From UBA3775 sp964572955 (GTDB lineage: Bacteria > Bacillota > Clostridia > Lachnospirales > Lachnospiraceae): DNA of 29,069 bases. Position 1 is the first letter of the stretch. Every line of letters begins with the position of its first letter. Below are positions 7,742-15,884 of this stretch, piece after piece. Location of the stretch: positions 1 to 29,069 of the forward strand of contig CAZNGY010000025.1 in NCBI GenBank assembly GCA_964572955.1, given 5' to 3'. Made by a program: the position numbers and the translations under genes. The notes under the pieces were generated by a model. It was given only the letters and a program-made list of their open reading frames with translations, ran no database searches and had not been told where the DNA came from.

Positions 7742-8404
7742 ATGACAGAAAAGGTATTTGACAATAACCAGGTTACAATGGCGGGAGAAGTGGTAAGTGA
7801 TTTTGCGTTCAGCCATGATGTTTTTGGAGAAGGATTTTATATGATAGACGTAAAGACAAGAAGACTGTCTGATTCGTTTGATATAATCCCGGTGATGGTA
7901 TCCGAAAGGCTTATATCTCCGGATGAGTATATTGTCGGAAAGCAGGTTGCTGTTACAGGGCAGTTCAGATCATATAACAGGCATGATGAAAGCAGGAACA
8001 GATTGATTTTATCGGTGTTTGCAAGGGAAATTGAGGTGTTCGACGATGAACCGGAGGATGTAAGGCCGAATTACATTTTTCTGGATGGATATATATGTAA
8101 ACAGCCGGTGTACAGAAAAACTCCTCTCGGAAGGGAAATAGCTGACATTCTTCTGGCGGTAAACAGACCGTACGGGAAAAGTGACTATATCCCATGTATA
8201 TGTTGGGGTAGAAATGCAAGATATGCCGAAAATTTTGATATAGGAGGAAGAGTTCTTCTTTGGGGAAGAATTCAGTCCAGAGAATATCAGAAAAAACTAA
8301 ATGATACGGATATTGAAAAAAGAACGGCATATGAGGTGTCTGTAAGCAAGCTTGAATATACGCCTGCGGTTAAAAGTGATTTAATGGCGGCGGCTGTTCA
8401 TTAA
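7742..8404 (+). CDS. Tandem OB-fold, SSB-like protein
   Basis: The 220-residue protein seems to contain two OB-fold modules. Residues 8-100 form the first, with GEVVSDFAFSH and a later VTGQFRSY strand. Residues 110-207 form the second, with FLDGYICKQPVYRKTPLGREIADILLAVNR-like spacing, WGRNARYAE and LLWGRIQSREY. The second module matches the SSB/PriB pattern well (G-x-I...P..R.TP.G.....LAVNR....Y..C..WG..A....G..V...GRIQSR.Y). Canonical bacterial SSB has one OB fold and an acidic C-terminal tip ending in DDDIPF-like residues. This protein has two folds and ends in AAAVH. It may bind single-stranded DNA as a compact dimer equivalent, which is inference. AGGAGG at 7731-7736 fixes ATG 7742. The gene has its own promoter and no terminator before dapA. 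Confidence 0.7.
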   Translation: MTEKVFDNNQVTMAGEVVSDFAFSHDVFGEGFYMIDVKTRRLSDSFDIIPVMVSERLISPDEYIVGKQVAVTGQFRSYNRHDESRNRLILSVFAREIEVFDDEPEDVRPNYIFLDGYICKQPVYRKTPLGREIADILLAVNRPYGKSDYIPCICWGRNARYAENFDIGGRVLLWGRIQSREYQKKLNDTDIEKRTAYEVSVSKLEYTPAVKSDLMAAAVH

Positions 8405-8406
8405 GA

Positions 8407-8435
8407 TTGACATTCCAATGGTAAAATGCTAATAT
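8407..8435 (+). promoter_or_regulatory. Sigma-A promoter of dapAB
   Basis: A perfect TTGACA (8407-8412) lies 17 bases from TAATAT (8430-8435, 4/6). The predicted start near 8442 leaves a leader of under 30 bases, which excludes a lysine riboswitch between promoter and dapA. Confidence 0.7.
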
Positions 8436-8469
8436 AAGACAAATTAGTAATTTTTTCGGAGGTATTATT

Positions 8470-9354
8470 ATGTCTATATTTTCTGGTTCAGGTACAGCTA
8501 TTATCACACCAATGAAAGAAGACGGAAGTGTTAATTATGACAGCTTCGGCAAGATGATTGAATTTCAGATTGCAAACGGAACTGATTGCATTGTTGTGTG
8601 TGGTACTACCGGAGAAGCTTCAACTCTTTCACATGAAGAGCATATTGAAACTATCCGTTATTGTATAGAAAAAGTTGCGAAAAGAATTCCTGTAATTGCC
8701 GGAACAGGCTCAAATTGTACAGAGACTGCAATTTATCTTTCAAAAGAGGCAGAAAAGTGCGGAGCAGACGGTATTCTTGTAGTTACACCATATTATAACA
8801 AGGCAACTCAGAAAGGTCTTATTGCACATTTTACGGCCATAGCAGAATCTGTAAGCATTCCGGTGGTGCTTTACAATATTCCGGGACGTACCGGATGCAA
8901 AATGACACCGGAGACAATAGCTTATCTTTATAAAAACGTAGAGAACATTGTTGCAGTGAAAGAGGCAAGCGGTGATTTATCAGCGGTGGCAAAGATTGCA
9001 CAGCTTACTGACTGCAAAATGGATATTTATTCAGGAAACGATGATCAGGTACTGCCAATTCTTTCTCTCGGAGGAAAAGGTGTTATTTCCGTACTCAGTA
9101 ATATTGCACCAAGGGAAACACATGACATGGTTGAGCTGTTTCTTAAAGGCGAAGTGGAGAAAGCAAGAGATATTCAGCTCAAGTATCTCCCTCTTATTAA
9201 TGCATTATTCTGTGAAGTAAATCCTATACCTGTTAAAAAAGCATGTAATCTTATGGGTATGAATGTTGGTTCACTCAGGATGCCTCTTTCGGAAATGGAA
9301 GATGCAAATGCAGAAAAGCTTGCAGCTGAAATGAAGGCGGTAGGACTTATTTAA
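8470..9354 (+). CDS. dapA: 4-Hydroxy-tetrahydrodipicolinate synthase
   Basis: This cytoplasmic aldolase condenses pyruvate with aspartate semialdehyde, the first committed step to diaminopimelate, lysine and spore dipicolinate. At 294 residues it has the normal family length. Catalytic features are T46-T47 in GTTGEAS, Y135 in LYNIPGR with R140 binding substrate carboxylate, and K164 in VAVKEASGD as the Schiff-base lysine. YSGNDD and the GGKGVISV segment complete the TIM-barrel signature. GGAGG (8458-8462) is 7 bases before ATG 8470. dapB follows after 65 bases with no terminator between, so the two form one operon. Confidence 0.97.
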   Translation: MSIFSGSGTAIITPMKEDGSVNYDSFGKMIEFQIANGTDCIVVCGTTGEASTLSHEEHIETIRYCIEKVAKRIPVIAGTGSNCTETAIYLSKEAEKCGADGILVVTPYYNKATQKGLIAHFTAIAESVSIPVVLYNIPGRTGCKMTPETIAYLYKNVENIVAVKEASGDLSAVAKIAQLTDCKMDIYSGNDDQVLPILSLGGKGVISVLSNIAPRETHDMVELFLKGEVEKARDIQLKYLPLINALFCEVNPIPVKKACNLMGMNVGSLRMPLSEMEDANAEKLAAEMKAVGLI

Positions 9355-9419
9355 CCAAATGAAAAATACAGATATACGTCGGATGGAATAAAGGGGAGAT
9401 TCCCTTGTTGGAGGAAAAG

Positions 9420-10172
9420 ATGACAAGAATTATACTTAGAGGCTGCAACGGTCATATGGGCAGAGTTATTTCTGATATTGTTTCCAATGATGACAATGCT
9501 GAAATAGTTGCCGGAATAGACATAACCGAAAATCCGCTTGCGGGTTATCCGATATATTCTTCACTTGCGGATGTTAAGGAGAATGCGGATGTCGTAATAG
9601 ATTTTTCTACACCAAAAGGTATAAAGGAGCTTTTGGCTGACGGAAAGAAAAAGGATATACCTATGGTTCTTTGCTCGACAGGATATACGGAAGAAGAAGT
9701 AGAATATATCGTTAAAGAATCAGAAGAAATGACAATACTCCGTTCGGCAAATATGTCGCTTGGAATAAATACAATCATGAAGCTTCTCAGAACAGCAACT
9801 AACGTGTTGGCAGAAGATTTCGATATTGAAATTGTAGAAAAACATCATAATCTGAAAAAAGATGCACCAAGCGGAACGGCACTTGCACTTGCAGATATAA
9901 TTAATGAAGAACTTGATGAGAAATATGAGTACGTATATGACAGATCTGTAAGAAGCGAAAAAAGACCTAAAAAGGAAATTGGTATTTCGGCTGTCAGAGG
10001 CGGCACTATTGTAGGTGAGCATAGTGTTATTTATGCCGGTCTTGATGAGGTGATAGAAATAAAGCATACGGCATTTTCTAAAGATGTATTCGGAAAAGGT
10101 GCCGTTAATGCAGCTAAGTTTTTGGCAGGAAAACCACACGGACTGTATAATATGCAGGATGTTATAGGCTGA
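9420..10172 (+). CDS. dapB: 4-Hydroxy-tetrahydrodipicolinate reductase
   Basis: This enzyme reduces the DapA product with NAD(P)H to tetrahydrodipicolinate. The 250-residue protein has the dinucleotide-binding GCNGHMGR (8-15), the STGY segment near 86-89 and the active-site stretch EKHHNLKKDAPSGTA (140-154). There H142 and K146 match the catalytic His/Lys pair of the family. ATG 9420 is chosen over an in-frame TTG at 9405 because GGAGG (9410-9414) lies between them, 5 bases before the ATG. It is the last gene of the dapAB operon and has a strong terminator behind it. Confidence 0.96.
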   Translation: MTRIILRGCNGHMGRVISDIVSNDDNAEIVAGIDITENPLAGYPIYSSLADVKENADVVIDFSTPKGIKELLADGKKKDIPMVLCSTGYTEEEVEYIVKESEEMTILRSANMSLGINTIMKLLRTATNVLAEDFDIEIVEKHHNLKKDAPSGTALALADIINEELDEKYEYVYDRSVRSEKRPKKEIGISAVRGGTIVGEHSVIYAGLDEVIEIKHTAFSKDVFGKGAVNAAKFLAGKPHGLYNMQDVIG

Positions 10173-10206
10173 TATTTACAAAAGATAAATTGAATGGAAA
10201 CAACGG

Positions 10207-10244
10207 ATAAACGGAGGATTTTTAATCCCCCGTTTATTTTTTTT
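10207..10244 (+). terminator. Rho-independent terminator of dapAB
   Basis: ATAAACGG (10207-10214) pairs with CCGTTTAT (10230-10237), and GGATT (10216-10220) with AATCC (10224-10228). One A/C mismatch lies between the two stems and the loop is TTT. A run of Ts continues to 10244. Confidence 0.92.
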
Positions 10245-10271
10245 GAACCACTTTTTTCTGGGGGATGATGG

Positions 10272-12134
10272 ATGCAAGGAATAAAAAAGATGTTAATGAT
10301 GATATCCATTGTTTCGGTTTTTTTTATCATATTGGGGTTTGTTATGAAACAGGCTGTCAATTATCATTATGCCTGCGTCAGGGCAGGAGAAGCCGAACAC
10401 ATGGCAGGAGCGGATGGAGTACAGGAATATAAAAATATTTATATAATTTCGTTCGATGGCCGGCATATGGATTTTTTGTGTGATGAAGGAACAGTCTCTT
10501 TGGAGACAAGCTCTGCAGTTGAAGAAAATATGGAAGGCTGTATTGCAGACTTGATAATCGAAAAAAATTTAATAAAAAAAATCACAATAAAAACCACTGA
10601 AATATACGGAAAAGTTTTATCTGCGGGTGAAGGAGTGGTAGAGATAGAGGGATATGGAGGGTTTGATTGTTCAGAAAATATGAGAATATACAGAACATCT
10701 CCCGGTCCATATGAAATCAGAAATACGGAAGAATATCTTTTGGGATATGAAAATGTAAGATTTGTGCTCTTTGAAGATAAGATTCAGGCTGCCGTGGTTG
10801 ACGATAATCCTGAAAATAAAGTAAGGGTTTTGCTTAAAACATCAGGATATGCTTCTGAATTTCATGAAAGTGTAAGTATTGTTTCTGAAACAGGTATGAA
10901 GATGATTAGAAAAACAGGTGATGCATCTGAGGAAAAAGAGTGTGCTGAGTTAGAGGAAATTGTGATTACGAGAGCAGATTTTGAGGAAACTAAGGGAAAC
11001 GTCAGTTATATAATGTTTTCTGCTGAGGAAGGGGAAATTGGTGTAAGCAGTATAAGCAGAAACGGAAGGGTTCCTTATTACAGAGGGGATATAATTATTT
11101 CATGCAGAGATGAGGGACTGGTTGTGATTAATGAACTGCCTGTAGAAGAGTATCTGTATGGTGTGGTTCCGAGTGAAATGCCGGCAGATTATCCTGAAGA
11201 AGCATTAATGAGTCAAAGTATATGTGCGAGAAGTTTTGTGTATAAACAAATGGAAGGGAGTGCATATGCGGTTTATGGAGCACATGTAGATGACAGTGTA
11301 AATTGTCAGGTTTATAAAAGCAGTGACGAGGACTTAAGGGTAAATCAGGCTGTGGATAAAACAAACGGAATGATACTTTACAGCGGTGATGAAATATTGA
11401 AGACGTATTACTATGCTGCTTCATGCGGATTGAGTGCAGGTATAGACGAAGTATGGGGGAATGTGGAAAATGGATGTTACAGATGCGGACTTGTAGGTAA
11501 AGGAAGGCTTGAAACGACTTTTGATGATGAAGATACATTCAGAGCATTTATTGACAGAGGTGAAATTACATATATGGCAGGTGAAGCGCTGGTACGGGAA
11601 AAGATTGATGTATACGACAGTGGTAATGAATGGTACAGATATAAAGTTAATTATAGTCTTTCGGATTACGCAGAAGAATTGGTTTTGCGTGCGGTTAACA
11701 GAAAAGATAATGAGCGCATAAGGTTTTATGACGCACAGGGCAATGAAACAGATAACACAAATATAGGAAATATAAATGATATAAAGGTTGTTGAGAGAGG
11801 GAAATCAGGTATTGTGCTTACACTTGAAATAAAGGGTGAAATGGGAAGTTTTACGGTATCAGGTCAGAATCTTATAAGAGAAATTCTTAAACCGGGAGAT
11901 TATGAAGTAGTATTGAATGACGAAAGTACGAGAACAGGAATGAATATGCTTCCGAGTGCTTTTTTTTACATAGATATAATTGATGGCAGAATTGTAATAA
12001 GAGGTGGAGGTTACGGGCATGGTGCAGGTATGAGCCAGACCGGTGCGGGAGCAATGGCCGAAGACGGAAAAAGCTGCGAAGAAATTCTTAATGAATATTT
12101 TCCCGGAGGCGAGGTACGTTCGGTATACAGATAG
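10272..12134 (+). CDS. SpoIID/LytB-domain protein, probable engulfment lytic transglycosylase
   Basis: The 620-residue protein has an N-terminal membrane anchor (about 9-25). A roughly 225-residue region with no recognised fold follows, then a SpoIID/LytB domain (about 250-400) and a C-terminal SpoIID segment with GGGYGHGAGMSQTGAGAMA (about 577-595). E302 in VVPSEMP is the expected catalytic Glu. H338, C345 and C385 are candidates for the zinc site known in clostridial SpoIID. SpoIID cleaves peptidoglycan during engulfment together with SpoIIM and SpoIIP. The position just before spoIIIA supports a sporulation role, but the length is well above the roughly 340 residues of Bacillus SpoIID, so it could be a paralogue. 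The start is uncertain: ATG 10272 has G-rich sequence upstream, and ATG 10290 has AAGGA about 9 bases before it. Confidence 0.82.
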   Translation: MQGIKKMLMMISIVSVFFIILGFVMKQAVNYHYACVRAGEAEHMAGADGVQEYKNIYIISFDGRHMDFLCDEGTVSLETSSAVEENMEGCIADLIIEKNLIKKITIKTTEIYGKVLSAGEGVVEIEGYGGFDCSENMRIYRTSPGPYEIRNTEEYLLGYENVRFVLFEDKIQAAVVDDNPENKVRVLLKTSGYASEFHESVSIVSETGMKMIRKTGDASEEKECAELEEIVITRADFEETKGNVSYIMFSAEEGEIGVSSISRNGRVPYYRGDIIISCRDEGLVVINELPVEEYLYGVVPSEMPADYPEEALMSQSICARSFVYKQMEGSAYAVYGAHVDDSVNCQVYKSSDEDLRVNQAVDKTNGMILYSGDEILKTYYYAASCGLSAGIDEVWGNVENGCYRCGLVGKGRLETTFDDEDTFRAFIDRGEITYMAGEALVREKIDVYDSGNEWYRYKVNYSLSDYAEELVLRAVNRKDNERIRFYDAQGNETDNTNIGNINDIKVVERGKSGIVLTLEIKGEMGSFTVSGQNLIREILKPGDYEVVLNDESTRTGMNMLPSAFFYIDIIDGRIVIRGGGYGHGAGMSQTGAGAMAEDGKSCEEILNEYFPGGEVRSVYR

Positions 12135-12160
12135 GATTTACTTTAGTTAACTTCTCAAAG

Positions 12161-12189
12161 GAATATATCGTATGGTACAGGCATATATT
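12161..12189 (+). promoter_or_regulatory. Candidate sigma-E promoter of the spoIIIA operon
   Basis: GAATATA (12161-12167), 14 bases, then CATATATT (12182-12189). This fits the sigma-E pattern (-35 like KMATATT, -10 like CATACAnT, spacer 13-15) and lies 27 bases before spoIIIAA. In Bacillus the spoIIIA operon is a sigma-E target. No sigma-A promoter is seen here. Confidence 0.6.
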
Positions 12190-12216
12190 TCAAATGAAAA
12201 GAGGTGAATCAGAAAA

Positions 12217-13131
12217 ATGAGAGAGTTTGAAAGTGTTTTGAGGGTACTGCCCAAAGAACTTAGAAATTCGGCAGGAATGGGGATAAAAGAACCTTCCATG
12301 CTAAATGAGATAAGGCTTAGGACAGGCTTTCCCATATATGTAAAGTACAGGGGAAAGGAACAGACTCTCGGAACAAAAGGGTTATGTGAGGCAAATGATG
12401 TGTCCCGGATTGTTTTAAGTGAACAGCATATGAAAGAAACTGTTGAGTATATCAGCAATTACTCAATGTATGCAGTGGAAGAAGAAGTGAGTCGTGGGTT
12501 TATAACCTTGCCGGGAGGCCACAGGGCAGGAATATGCGGACGGACTGTTGTAGGGGACGGAAAGGTCAGAACAATAAGAAATATATCCTCAATCAATATC
12601 AGAGTGGCACATGAAGTGTTTGGATGTTCCGGAAAAATAATTCCTTATATTTTTACTTCCGAAGAGTTTGTTAATACACTTATTGTAAGTCCGCCCGGAT
12701 GCGGGAAAACCACGATGCTGAGAGATGTGGTAAGAGTACTTTCGGAAAAAGGGATAACAGTAGGAATTTCTGATGAGAGATCGGAAATTGCGGCGATGTA
12801 TCAGGGAAATATGCAGGCTAATCTGGGAAGCAGAGTGGATGTGTTGGACGGGTGTCCTAAAAACATTGGAATCAGAATGCTTATACGTTCTATGTCTCCT
12901 GAGGTTATAGCTGTTGATGAGATTGGAACGGCCGAGGATGCGATGAGTTTGAGAATTGCAGCTGTTTCAGGGTGCAGGGTTTTGGCAACTGCACATGGTT
13001 CGGGGATTGAAGATGTAAAGAAAAACCATGTTATCAGAGAGCTTATAGAGGAAGGGTATTTTAAAAGAGTTGTATGTCTTGGAAAAAATCCTGCACCGGG
13101 GACTGTAGAGGGGATATATGGAGACAGATGA
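12217..13131 (+). CDS. spoIIIAA: Stage III sporulation protein AA, ATPase
   Basis: This is the secretion-type ATPase that powers or assembles the SpoIIIA-SpoIIQ channel from the mother cell. The 304 residues are close to the 307 of Bacillus. Walker A is PPGCGKTT (159-166) and Walker B is VIAVDEIG (230-237). The GGHRAGICGR segment near 100-109 is a family signature. GAGGTG (about 12201-12206) precedes ATG 12217. It is the first gene of the operon, and its stop codon overlaps the start of spoIIIAB. Confidence 0.96.
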   Translation: MREFESVLRVLPKELRNSAGMGIKEPSMLNEIRLRTGFPIYVKYRGKEQTLGTKGLCEANDVSRIVLSEQHMKETVEYISNYSMYAVEEEVSRGFITLPGGHRAGICGRTVVGDGKVRTIRNISSINIRVAHEVFGCSGKIIPYIFTSEEFVNTLIVSPPGCGKTTMLRDVVRVLSEKGITVGISDERSEIAAMYQGNMQANLGSRVDVLDGCPKNIGIRMLIRSMSPEVIAVDEIGTAEDAMSLRIAAVSGCRVLATAHGSGIEDVKKNHVIRELIEEGYFKRVVCLGKNPAPGTVEGIYGDR

Positions 13132-13646
13132 TGGCATTGAAAATTGCAGGAGCGTTAATGATTATCTGTGCATCGGCGATGATTGCAAAACAAGCCGTCA
13201 GCCGCTTAAAAGGAAGAATTGCATTATTGGTTACATTGCGGGATTCAATGAGAAAACTGGAAAGCTTTATAAGTTATGAAAAACTTCCACTGACAGAAGC
13301 GATGCGCATGGTATCTGCCGGTATTGATAAACAGGCAGAGCAGTTTTTTAAAAGTACTATAGAAATACTTGAAGATTATGATGGTGTCCGGGTGGCGGAA
13401 TCCGTAAGAAAAGCATCGGAAGAAAATCTGTCGGAGCTTGAGGAATGTGACAGAAACAGTATTGAAAGGCTGGGTGAGAGTCTAGGAATACTTGATACGG
13501 AAATGCAGAAAAATGTTTTTGAAAGGTATGTTCTTGACTCTGACTGCAGGATTAAAATACTTAATGATGAGCTTAAACAGAAGGAAAATCTGTATATTAA
13601 GACCGGCGTTTTGGCGGGAGTATTCCTGGTTCTGGTTATTATTTAG
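13131..13646 (+). CDS. spoIIIAB: Stage III sporulation protein AB
   Basis: The 171-residue membrane protein has the same length as the Bacillus protein. Hydrophobic segments lie near residues 3-20 and at the C-terminus (155-171), flanking a mostly helical soluble part. SpoIIIAB resembles the GspF-like inner-membrane platform of type II secretion systems. There are two possible starts, ATG 13128 and ATG 13131; I prefer 13131 because GGAG (13120-13123) is then 7 bases away. Either way it overlaps the spoIIIAA stop. spoIIIAC starts 13 bases after its stop. Confidence 0.93.
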   Translation: MALKIAGALMIICASAMIAKQAVSRLKGRIALLVTLRDSMRKLESFISYEKLPLTEAMRMVSAGIDKQAEQFFKSTIEILEDYDGVRVAESVRKASEENLSELEECDRNSIERLGESLGILDTEMQKNVFERYVLDSDCRIKILNDELKQKENLYIKTGVLAGVFLVLVII

Positions 13647-13659
13647 GGAGTTTTCTTTA

Positions 13660-13854
13660 ATGACTATTTCAATAATATATAAGATAGCAGCGGTCGGAAT
13701 TCTGGTTTCTGTGCTGGGACAGGTTCTTAAGCATTCCGGACGGGAGGATCAGGCATTTCTTGCCAGTCTTGCAGGACTCATACTTGTTTTATATTGGGTA
13801 GTTCCTCTTATAGCTGAATTGTTCAATACGATAGAGGTTCTGTTTGATTTATGA
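13660..13854 (+). CDS. spoIIIAC: Stage III sporulation protein AC
   Basis: This is a 64-residue protein with two transmembrane helices (about 5-22 and 33-53). Length and sequence fit SpoIIIAC, a small membrane component of the feeding-tube channel. GGGAG (13646-13650) lies 9 bases before ATG 13660. An upstream reading-frame extension to 13492 overlaps spoIIIAB and has no ribosome binding site, so it is excluded. The stop overlaps the start of spoIIIAD (ATGA). Confidence 0.93.
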   Translation: MTISIIYKIAAVGILVSVLGQVLKHSGREDQAFLASLAGLILVLYWVVPLIAELFNTIEVLFDL

Positions 13855-14231
13855 TCAGAATAGCAGCGGTAGGTTTACTGGCGGTCATACTTATTACCCA
13901 GCTTCCGGAAGATAAGAAGGAATACAGGCTTATGACGGCTATGTGCGCCGGATTATATATAGTCTGGTATGGAGCGGAGATACTTTCCGGAATTTTGAGC
14001 AGCATAACAGGTCTTGTGAATCGGACAGGCATAAATCAGGAATATATAAGCCTTTTGTTAAAGTGCTTTGGAATAAGTTATGTGGGTGACTTTGCAGGAA
14101 GTCTCTGCAGGGATGCCGGAAACAGTGCTATTGCCAAGCAGATAGAACTTGTCTCAAGGCTTACTATTTTAGCAATAAGTATGCCGGTGCTCACGAGTCT
14201 GGTTGAAACCATTGAGTTGTTTTGCGGTTAA
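13851..14231 (+). CDS. spoIIIAD: Stage III sporulation protein AD
   Basis: The 126-residue membrane protein is related to SpoIIIAC, with an extra C-terminal helical part. Hydrophobic stretches are at about 2-15, 25-45 and 97-123. The central LLLKCFGISYVGDFAGSLCRDAG segment is the family signature. Its start codon overlaps the spoIIIAC stop by four bases, indicating translational coupling. Confidence 0.94.
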   Translation: MIRIAAVGLLAVILITQLPEDKKEYRLMTAMCAGLYIVWYGAEILSGILSSITGLVNRTGINQEYISLLLKCFGISYVGDFAGSLCRDAGNSAIAKQIELVSRLTILAISMPVLTSLVETIELFCG

Positions 14232-14244
14232 GCGGTGATGTCAT

Positions 14245-15363
14245 ATGATGAAAAGGTCGATTTTTGTTTTTATGGTTTTGATTCTTTCTGCTTTTTGCAG
14301 GGCTGAAGCGGATGACTATGATTACAATGGAATACCGGATGTTGATTATACTGAGATTGATACATATCTTGATAGTAAAACCGAAGGAAAAATGTGTTTT
14401 CGTGAATATGTAGAAAATGCGCTGAAAGGTGAAAATGAGTTTTCAGTAACAGGACTTGCAGAAAGTGTTTTAAATTCCTGCCTGCATGCACTGGAAGAAG
14501 AACTTTCATGTTTTTCCTCGATTCTTCTGCTCACGGCACTGGTAGCTTTTTTTACACCGTTCACTGAGATTTACGGTAATGGAATAACAGGTAATACCGC
14601 TTTTTACATAATGTATATGCTTGTAATTAACTTACTTGCCGGAATGTATGCGACGGTAATGCTCATGACTAAGGAAATCTTGTCGGAAGTGACGGAATTT
14701 ATGGGTGTTCTGACTCCTGCATATATGATGGGAATTGCTTATGGATGCGGCACTACTACGGCGGCATCCATGTATGCCATAAGTATGTTCATAATTACAC
14801 TGGGAGAAAAAATGCTTTTAAATTTTATTTTGCCGCTGACGGATATTTACCTTTGTCTTTCAATTGCAAACCATGTAACAAAAAGTGGTATGTTTACAAA
14901 GATGACGGAACTTGCCGGTATGATCATAGGCTGGGGAAATAAGTTTTTGGTTTCTCTGGTTATCTTTTTAAGCGGAATACAGAGTCTTTTGAGTCCGGGA
15001 ACCGAAAAGCTAAAAAGGTCATTACTGCAAAAGGCAGCGGGGGTAATACCGATACTGGGAAACGGAATAAGTACGGCGGCAGAAACTGTTCTTTCGGCGG
15101 GAATTGTACTTAAAAATATAATCGGTGCAGGAGGAGTGATTGCAATTATTATTTTGTGTGCCGTACCTATCACAAAAATTTTTGCGGTTGGTTTTGTCAT
15201 AAGGATATCATGCGCAGTGACGGAACCGGTTGCAGATAAGAGAATAACGGCATTGATGTCAGATACGGCAGCGGCAATAAGCCTTCTTTTGAAAACGTCA
15301 CTGACCGCAGCATTTCTGTTTATAATACTTATTGTTATTTTAGCAGTGGGAACAGGACTTTAG
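14245..15363 (+). CDS. spoIIIAE: Stage III sporulation protein AE
   Basis: The 372-residue polytopic membrane protein is a little shorter than the roughly 400 residues of Bacillus. It starts with a signal-peptide-like segment (about 1-20), then an acidic exported stretch (DDYDYNGIPDVDYTEID), and then several membrane helices from about residue 85 to the end. SpoIIIAE is thought to be the permease-like component of the SpoIIIA channel. ATG 14245 is followed at once by ATG 14248. The ribosome binding site is weak (GGTGATG), so translation may depend on coupling to spoIIIAD, which ends 13 bases upstream. Confidence 0.94.
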   Translation: MMKRSIFVFMVLILSAFCRAEADDYDYNGIPDVDYTEIDTYLDSKTEGKMCFREYVENALKGENEFSVTGLAESVLNSCLHALEEELSCFSSILLLTALVAFFTPFTEIYGNGITGNTAFYIMYMLVINLLAGMYATVMLMTKEILSEVTEFMGVLTPAYMMGIAYGCGTTTAASMYAISMFIITLGEKMLLNFILPLTDIYLCLSIANHVTKSGMFTKMTELAGMIIGWGNKFLVSLVIFLSGIQSLLSPGTEKLKRSLLQKAAGVIPILGNGISTAAETVLSAGIVLKNIIGAGGVIAIIILCAVPITKIFAVGFVIRISCAVTEPVADKRITALMSDTAAAISLLLKTSLTAAFLFIILIVILAVGTGL

Positions 15364-15407
15364 AATGAGTAAAGATAGAAAGTAAATAGGGAAAATGGTG
15401 CTGTTTT

Positions 15408-15884
15408 ATGGGAGTATTTAAGGATTTTGCGGGTAATATGGTGATACTGATGATAATAGTGTCGGGAATTCTTAATATAAGTGCAGGAAGCGGATATGAA
15501 AGTTATCTTAAATTTATAGCAGGAATGATTACGATAATTTATGCACTTAATTCTGTTTATGGAATATTTGTTGACGGAAACATGATTTCGGGATTTGAAG
15601 AAATCAGTTGTCCGGAGGCAAGTTTTGAAATTGTTGAGGAAGAAAGAAGTAAGATGATAAATGATTATGCCATTGAAAGAACGGAAGAGGAAATAGAGGC
15701 TTCACTCAGAACATCGGGATATGGAGAAACTGATATAGAAATAAAGGAGAGTGGTGGGGAATATAGTGTAACTTTTTCTACTGATAACGAATCCAATGCT
15801 CCTTCGATAAAAAAATATCTGGCAGACTATTATCATATGGAGAGCGAATATGCAGAAAGTCCGGTGGAGGCAGCAGATGAGTGA
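15408..15884 (+). CDS. spoIIIAF: Stage III sporulation protein AF
   Basis: The 158-residue protein has two N-terminal transmembrane helices (about 8-26 and 34-52). A soluble ring-building-like domain follows (about 75-140), with a YAIERTEEEIEASLRTSGY helix and a beta-rich DIEIKESGGEYSVTF part. In Bacillus this domain is proposed to join the channel ring; the protein there is about 206 residues, so this one is shorter. The ribosome binding site is weak (GGTG about 7 bases upstream). The last 8 bases overlap spoIIIAG. Confidence 0.9.
   Translation: MGVFKDFAGNMVILMIIVSGILNISAGSGYESYLKFIAGMITIIYALNSVYGIFVDGNMISGFEEISCPEASFEIVEEERSKMINDYAIERTEEEIEASLRTSGYGETDIEIKESGGEYSVTFSTDNESNAPSIKKYLADYYHMESEYAESPVEAADE

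Noticed and set aside
8405..8469. Lysine riboswitch before dapA
   Set aside because: Only about 28 bases separate the predicted transcription start from the ATG, far too short for that riboswitch.
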